From Caenimonas aquaedulcis (lineage in GTDB: Bacteria > Pseudomonadota > Gammaproteobacteria > Burkholderiales > Burkholderiaceae_C): 64,000 nt of DNA. The DNA is taken from positions 1,994,118-2,058,117 of the forward strand of contig NZ_JADWYS010000001.1 of assembly GCF_015831345.1 (NCBI RefSeq). The letters are read 5' to 3'. The notes beneath the pieces were generated by a model. It was not told the DNA's origin, did no database searches, and saw only the letters and a list, made by a program, of their open reading frames with translations. A program made the translations under genes and the position numbers. Positions 60,114-64,000 of this stretch are shown here, piece by piece; positions within the stretch are counted from its first letter, which is position 1, and every line of letters begins with the position of its first letter.

Positions 60114-62357
60114 TCAGCGGCTCGCGTAGTTCGCGCCGCCCAGGCCCGCGAGGATCTTGTCCAGCGTCACCGGGTAGTCGCGCACGCGCACGCCGGTGGC
60201 GTTGAAGATGGCGTTGGCCACCGCCGCGCCGGCGCCGCTGATGCCCAGTTCGCCCACGCCCTTGATCTTCAGCGGATTGGTCTTGTCGTCCACCTCCGGC
60301 AGGAAGATCGCCTCGATCGCGGGGATGTCCGCATGGGCCGCCACGTGGTACTCCGCCAGGTCATGGTTGACGAAGTAGCCGTAGCGCGGATCGACCACCG
60401 CGTCCTCGTGCAGCGCGTTGCTCGCGCCCCAGATCATCCCGCCGATCGCCTGCGAGCGGGCGGTCTTGGCATTCAGGATGCGGCCCGCAGCGAACACGCC
60501 CAGCATGCGGCGCAGGCGCACCTCGCCCGAATCCATATCGACCGCCACTTCCGCGAACTGCGCGCCGTAGGCCTGCTGCGAGAACTTCTTTTCCATCTCG
60601 CCGGGCTTGATCTCGCCCTCGGCCTGCACGCCCGAGGCCCCGGCCAGGCCCGCGAGCGTGGCCGACTTGCCGCCGCCGCTGATGCGGCCGCGTTCGAACA
60701 CCGCCTGCGCCGGATCGATGCCGGCACCTTGCGCGAACTTCGTGCGCAGCTTGTCACAGGCGTCGTACAGGGCGGAGCCCGCGCTCGCCGCGCCGAACGA
60801 TCCGCCCGAGCCCGCCGTCGGCGGAAAGTCGCTGTCGCCCAGCAGCATGCGCACCTTCTCCGGCGCGATGCCCATCATCTCGGCCGCGATCTGCGTGAGT
60901 ACCGTGTAGCTGCCGGTGCCGATGTCGGTCATCGACATCTTCACCGTCAGCACGCCCTCGCCGTCCATGGCGACGCCGCATTTCGAGGGCCGCAGCAGGT
61001 TGCCGCGCGTGGTGGCGCACATGCCCATGCCGACCAGCCAGCGTCCCTCGCGCACCTGGCCGGGCTGGGCGCTGCGGCGACTCCAGCCGAAGCGCTTCGC
61101 GCCTTCCTGCAGGCAGGCGACGAGCTGCCGCGTCGAATACGGCACGTTCTTTTCCGGGTCCTGCTTCGGCTCGTTGCGAAGCCGCAGTTCGACCGGATCC
61201 ATCTTCAACGCGTCGGCCAGTTCGTCCATCGCGCATTCCAGCGCGAGCATGCCCACCGCCTCGCCGGGCGCGCGCGTGGAGTCGGACACCGGCAGGTCGA
61301 GCTTGACCACGCGATGCTGCGTCATGCGGTTCGCGGCGGCGTAGAGGGAACGCGTCTGCTTGGCGGCCGACTCGTAGAAGTCGTCGAAGCGCGCGCTGTG
61401 CGACCAGGCCTCGTGCCCGATGGCGGTGAGCACGCCGTCGCGCGTGGCGCCCAGGCGCAGGCGCTGCACGGTCTCCGTGCGGTGCGTGGTGACGTGGAAC
61501 ATCTGCTGGCGCGTGAGCGCCGTCTTGACCGGGCGCTTGAGCTCGCGCGACGCGAGGGCGGACAGGATCACGTCGCCGTAGATCGGCAGCTTGCCGCCGA
61601 AGCCGCCGCCGATGTAGCGGCTCACGATGCGCACCTTCTCCTCGGGGATCTGCAGCGTGTGCGCGACGCACTTCTGCGCGCTCTCCAGAAGCTGCGAGGA
61701 GCAGTGCACGATGACGCGATCCCCCTCCCACCACGCGAGGCTCGCGTGCGGCTCCATCTGCGCATGGATGTGCATGGGCGTGGTGTAGGTCGCGTCGATC
61801 TTCACCGGGGCCGCGGCGAACGCGCCGTCGAAGTCGCCCACATGGCTGTCGGGCTCCTTGCCCTCGCCGCCCGCGGGCTTCTCGGCCTTCGCGAGCAGCG
61901 GCTGCAATTCATGCTCGCCCTTGTCCTGCGCGTAGCTCACGCGCACCAGCGCGGCGGCCGCGCGCGCCTGCTCGATCGTCTCGGCCACGACGAACGCGAC
62001 GGGCTCCCCGTAGTACTCGATCCGCGCGTCGTTCAGCTGCGGGCGCGGCCGCGCGAAACGGTCCTCGCCTTCATGGGCGAAGGGCGCCTGCTTCGGCGCG
62101 TTGCGGTGGGTCATCACCATCAAGACGCCGGGCGAGCGCTCGGCCGCCTGCGTGTCGATGGCGCTCACGCGGCCGCGGGAGATCGTCGCCTCCACGAGCC
62201 ATCCGTAGGCGGGCTTCGCGCCCTCCTTCACTTCGTACGCATACGGCGCGCGGCCGGTGACTTTGAGGTGGCCGTCGACGCGGTCCATCGCGCGCCCCAT
62301 CAGCCCCTGGTGGTTCTGGTCCAGGGGGTTCTGCGGCGCCGGCTGGTTCATTTCCAT
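60114..62357 (-). CDS. paoC: Molybdenum-cofactor subunit of PaoABC-like aldehyde oxidoreductase
   Basis: The protein has 747 aa with an AAAGGA site before ATG 62357. It has GGGFGGKL, the substrate-channel APGEAVGMLALECAMDELA and the catalytic glutamate in KGVGELGISGAGAAVANAI. It is shorter than XdhB and belongs to the PaoC/YagR-type periplasmic enzymes that oxidise aromatic and other aldehydes to acids. It follows the FAD subunit by 13 bp. Confidence 0.9.
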   Translation of the reverse strand: MEMNQPAPQNPLDQNHQGLMGRAMDRVDGHLKVTGRAPYAYEVKEGAKPAYGWLVEATISRGRVSAIDTQAAERSPGVLMVMTHRNAPKQAPFAHEGEDRFARPRPQLNDARIEYYGEPVAFVVAETIEQARAAAALVRVSYAQDKGEHELQPLLAKAEKPAGGEGKEPDSHVGDFDGAFAAAPVKIDATYTTPMHIHAQMEPHASLAWWEGDRVIVHCSSQLLESAQKCVAHTLQIPEEKVRIVSRYIGGGFGGKLPIYGDVILSALASRELKRPVKTALTRQQMFHVTTHRTETVQRLRLGATRDGVLTAIGHEAWSHSARFDDFYESAAKQTRSLYAAANRMTQHRVVKLDLPVSDSTRAPGEAVGMLALECAMDELADALKMDPVELRLRNEPKQDPEKNVPYSTRQLVACLQEGAKRFGWSRRSAQPGQVREGRWLVGMGMCATTRGNLLRPSKCGVAMDGEGVLTVKMSMTDIGTGSYTVLTQIAAEMMGIAPEKVRMLLGDSDFPPTAGSGGSFGAASAGSALYDACDKLRTKFAQGAGIDPAQAVFERGRISGGGKSATLAGLAGASGVQAEGEIKPGEMEKKFSQQAYGAQFAEVAVDMDSGEVRLRRMLGVFAAGRILNAKTARSQAIGGMIWGASNALHEDAVVDPRYGYFVNHDLAEYHVAAHADIPAIEAIFLPEVDDKTNPLKIKGVGELGISGAGAAVANAIFNATGVRVRDYPVTLDKILAGLGGANYASR

Positions 62358-62370
62358 GATGCTCGTCCTT

Positions 62371-63354
62371 TCAGCTCGTGGCTTGCGCCAGTACGCCGTC
62401 CAGCACCCGGCGGACCAGCGGAATCTTGAAATCGTTGTGGCCCCGGCCCTGCGCGCCGCGCAGCACCGCCTCGCCGGCGGCCTCGAAAGCCGCCCGCCCC
62501 GCCTTCTCACCGGCCAGCACGGCCTCGGCCTCGGGCACGCGCCAGGGTTTGTGGGCCAGTCCGCCGAATGCCATGCGCGCGCCGCGGACGTTTCCGCCAC
62601 GCGCATCGACGATCGCCGCGACCGACACCAGCGCGAAGGCGTAAGACGCCCGGTCGCGCACCTTGCGATACAGCTGCACGCCCGGCGGCGGAGCAGGCAG
62701 CGTCACGGCGGTGATGAATTCGCCGGGCTGCAGGCTGGTCTCGACGTTCGGGGTGTTGCCCGGCAGGCGGTGGAAGTCCGCGATCGGGATCACGCGGCGC
62801 CCGCCTTGCGGCAGCACCGTCTCCACCTGCGCGTCCAGCACGCGCATCGCGACCGCCATGTCGGACGGATGCACCGCGATGCACTGGTCGCTCGCGCCCA
62901 CGATGGCATGGATGCGGTTGAAGCCGCCGATCGCCGAGCAGCCGGTGCCGGGCTGGCGCTTGTTGCAAGGCTTGCTGGTGTCGTAGAAGTAGTAGCAGCG
63001 CGTGCGCTGCAGCAGGTTGCCTGCGGTGGTGGCCTTGTTGCGCAATTGCCCGGAGGCGCCCGCGAGCAGCGCGCGGGACAGCACCGCATAGCGCCTGCGA
63101 ACGCGCGCATCGGCCGCGAGATCGCTGTTGCGCACCATCGCGCCGATGCGCAGCCCGCCGCCCGCCACGTCCTCGATGCGGTCGAGGCCGGGGATGCGGT
63201 TGACATCCACCAGGTGCGCGGGCGTCTCGATCTGCAGCTTCATCAGGTCCAGCAGGTTGGTGCCGCCTGCGATGTACTTCGCGCCCGGGCGCGCCGCGAC
63301 CGCGCCGGCAGCGGCTTCCGCGGTGGCCGCGCGTTCATAGCTGAAGGACTTCAT
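62371..63354 (-). CDS. paoB: FAD subunit of PaoABC-like aldehyde oxidoreductase
   Basis: The protein has 327 aa. FAD-binding residues are [21 protein letters not shown] and [19 protein letters not shown]. An inserted cysteine-rich loop ([21 protein letters not shown]) matches the extra [4Fe-4S] site of PaoB, which separates this group from ordinary XdhA-type FAD subunits. The ATG overlaps the paoA-like stop (ATGA). Confidence 0.9.
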   Translation of the reverse strand: MKSFSYERAATAEAAAGAVAARPGAKYIAGGTNLLDLMKLQIETPAHLVDVNRIPGLDRIEDVAGGGLRIGAMVRNSDLAADARVRRRYAVLSRALLAGASGQLRNKATTAGNLLQRTRCYYFYDTSKPCNKRQPGTGCSAIGGFNRIHAIVGASDQCIAVHPSDMAVAMRVLDAQVETVLPQGGRRVIPIADFHRLPGNTPNVETSLQPGEFITAVTLPAPPPGVQLYRKVRDRASYAFALVSVAAIVDARGGNVRGARMAFGGLAHKPWRVPEAEAVLAGEKAGRAAFEAAGEAVLRGAQGRGHNDFKIPLVRRVLDGVLAQATS

Positions 63355-64000
63355 GCCGCGCCTCCCGCCACGTCCTTGATGGCCGCGACGATGTTGGGGT
63401 AGCAGCTGCAGCGGCAGATGTTGCCGCTCATGCGCTCGCGGATCTCTTCCTCGTTGAACGGCCCCGCCCTTTCCAGGCTGGCCGACACATGGCTGGGCAT
63501 CCCGGCGCGCACCTCGGACAGCATGCCGACCGCCGAGCAGATCTGCCCAGGCGTGCAATAGCCGCACTGGAAGCCGTCGCGCTTGATGAAGGCCGCCTGC
63601 AGCGGGTGCAGTTGCTCGCCGCGCGCGAGGCCCTCGATCGTCGTGACCGACTGGCCGTCGTGCATCACCGCGAGCGACAGGCAGGCGTTGATGCGCCGGC
63701 CGTCGGCCAGTACCGTGCAGGCGCCGCACTGGCCGTGGTCGCAGCCCTTCTTGCTGCCGGTGAGCTGCAGGTTCTCGCGCAGCGCGTCCAGGAGGGTCGT
63801 GCGGGTGTCGACGTCCAGGTCGCGCGGCTGGCCATTGACGGTGAGGCGGATGCGCAGGCGGCTCGGCGGCGCGTCCATGGATGAGGTGGCCGGCGGGGCG
63901 GCCTGCTGGGCGTCTACTTGCATAGGGGCCTGTACGGCGACCAGCGCGGTCGCGCCTTTCAACACCGTGCGGCGGGTCAGGTCACCGCCCGGTGCGTTTT
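63351..64000 (-). CDS. paoA: [2Fe-2S] subunit of PaoABC-like aldehyde oxidoreductase, 5' end outside
   Basis: The frame stays open to the right edge, so the start is missing. The last visible upstream codons read [21 protein letters not shown], a twin-arginine signal, so the enzyme is Tat-exported like PaoA. Both [2Fe-2S] clusters are present: [13 protein letters not shown] with NACL, and QCGYCTPGQ with NICRCSC. The GTG at 63965 lies within the Tat motif and is not the start. Confidence 0.9.
   Translation of the reverse strand, partial: NAPGGDLTRRTVLKGATALVAVQAPMQVDAQQAAPPATSSMDAPPSRLRIRLTVNGQPRDLDVDTRTTLLDALRENLQLTGSKKGCDHGQCGACTVLADGRRINACLSLAVMHDGQSVTTIEGLARGEQLHPLQAAFIKRDGFQCGYCTPGQICSAVGMLSEVRAGMPSHVSASLERAGPFNEEEIRERMSGNICRCSCYPNIVAAIKDVAGGAA

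Overview
The window is high-GC DNA with dense, short-spaced genes, many ATGA start/stop overlaps and few strong -10/-35 elements. Gene content (DUF2339/DUF3999 pair, tripartite tricarboxylate (Bug) binding protein, membrane urate oxidase PuuD, fused UraD-allantoate amidohydrolase, several REC proteins) fits a free-living betaproteobacterium of the Burkholderiales, most likely Comamonadaceae (Ramlibacter/Variovorax-like). That placement is inference from gene content, not from a marker gene. No rRNA, tRNA, insertion sequence, prophage or CRISPR array was seen.

Layout. 1-3568: 3' part of xdhA and complete xdhB (xanthine dehydrogenase). 3585-14722: mixed single genes, including a ClpP-like secreted protein, two response-regulator-type proteins, a GH8 endoglucanase lipoprotein, an unusual papain/alpha-beta-hydrolase fusion, rsgA, an epoxide-hydrolase-like enzyme, a TPR lipoprotein and a 49-aa small protein. 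14736-21136: small secreted protein, RidA, amidase, DUF2339-DUF3999 membrane pair. 21146-26771: a complete five-gene peptide/opine-type ABC importer on the minus strand. 26772-33445: a long intergenic palindrome, AmpG-like MFS transporter, thioesterase, a cytidylate-kinase-like protein lacking its P-loop, glycerate kinase, a Phd/PIN toxin-antitoxin pair and a cobalt-type nitrile hydratase pair. 33453-38261: GH2 enzyme divergent from a DUF1839 gene, then a TIR-like protein whose two domains are separated by a long (APTP)n linker. 38298-41724: DUF885 protein, TSUP permease, two small genes.

41725-49441 is a purine/ureide catabolic island: xdhC-puuD on the minus strand, uraH divergent from a GntR regulator, then puuE, a uraD-allC fusion and an M20 peptidase. 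Together with xdhAB at the left edge these cover (hypo)xanthine -> urate -> 5-hydroxyisourate -> OHCU -> allantoin -> allantoate -> ureidoglycine. A perfect 14-bp palindrome between uraH and the GntR gene is the probable operator.

49446-52286 holds a candidate XRE-antitoxin/AbiEii-type nucleotidyltransferase toxin pair under a very large inverted-repeat operator, followed by a TetR/EamA divergent pair. 52225-58881 (minus) is a six-gene operon-like block: Bug binding protein, fold-type-III PLP enzyme, N-acyl-D-amino-acid deacylase, second fold-type-III PLP enzyme, ornithine-cyclodeaminase-family enzyme and LysR regulator. It looks like a D-amino-acid or 3-hydroxyaspartate catabolic route. 59037-60113 is a Ca2+/H+ exchanger, and 60114-64000 is a PaoABC-like periplasmic aldehyde oxidoreductase whose first gene runs off the right edge.

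The items most worth following up are the TIR-like protein with the APTP linker, the XRE-AbiEii pair, the papain-hydrolase fusion and the D-amino-acid operon.
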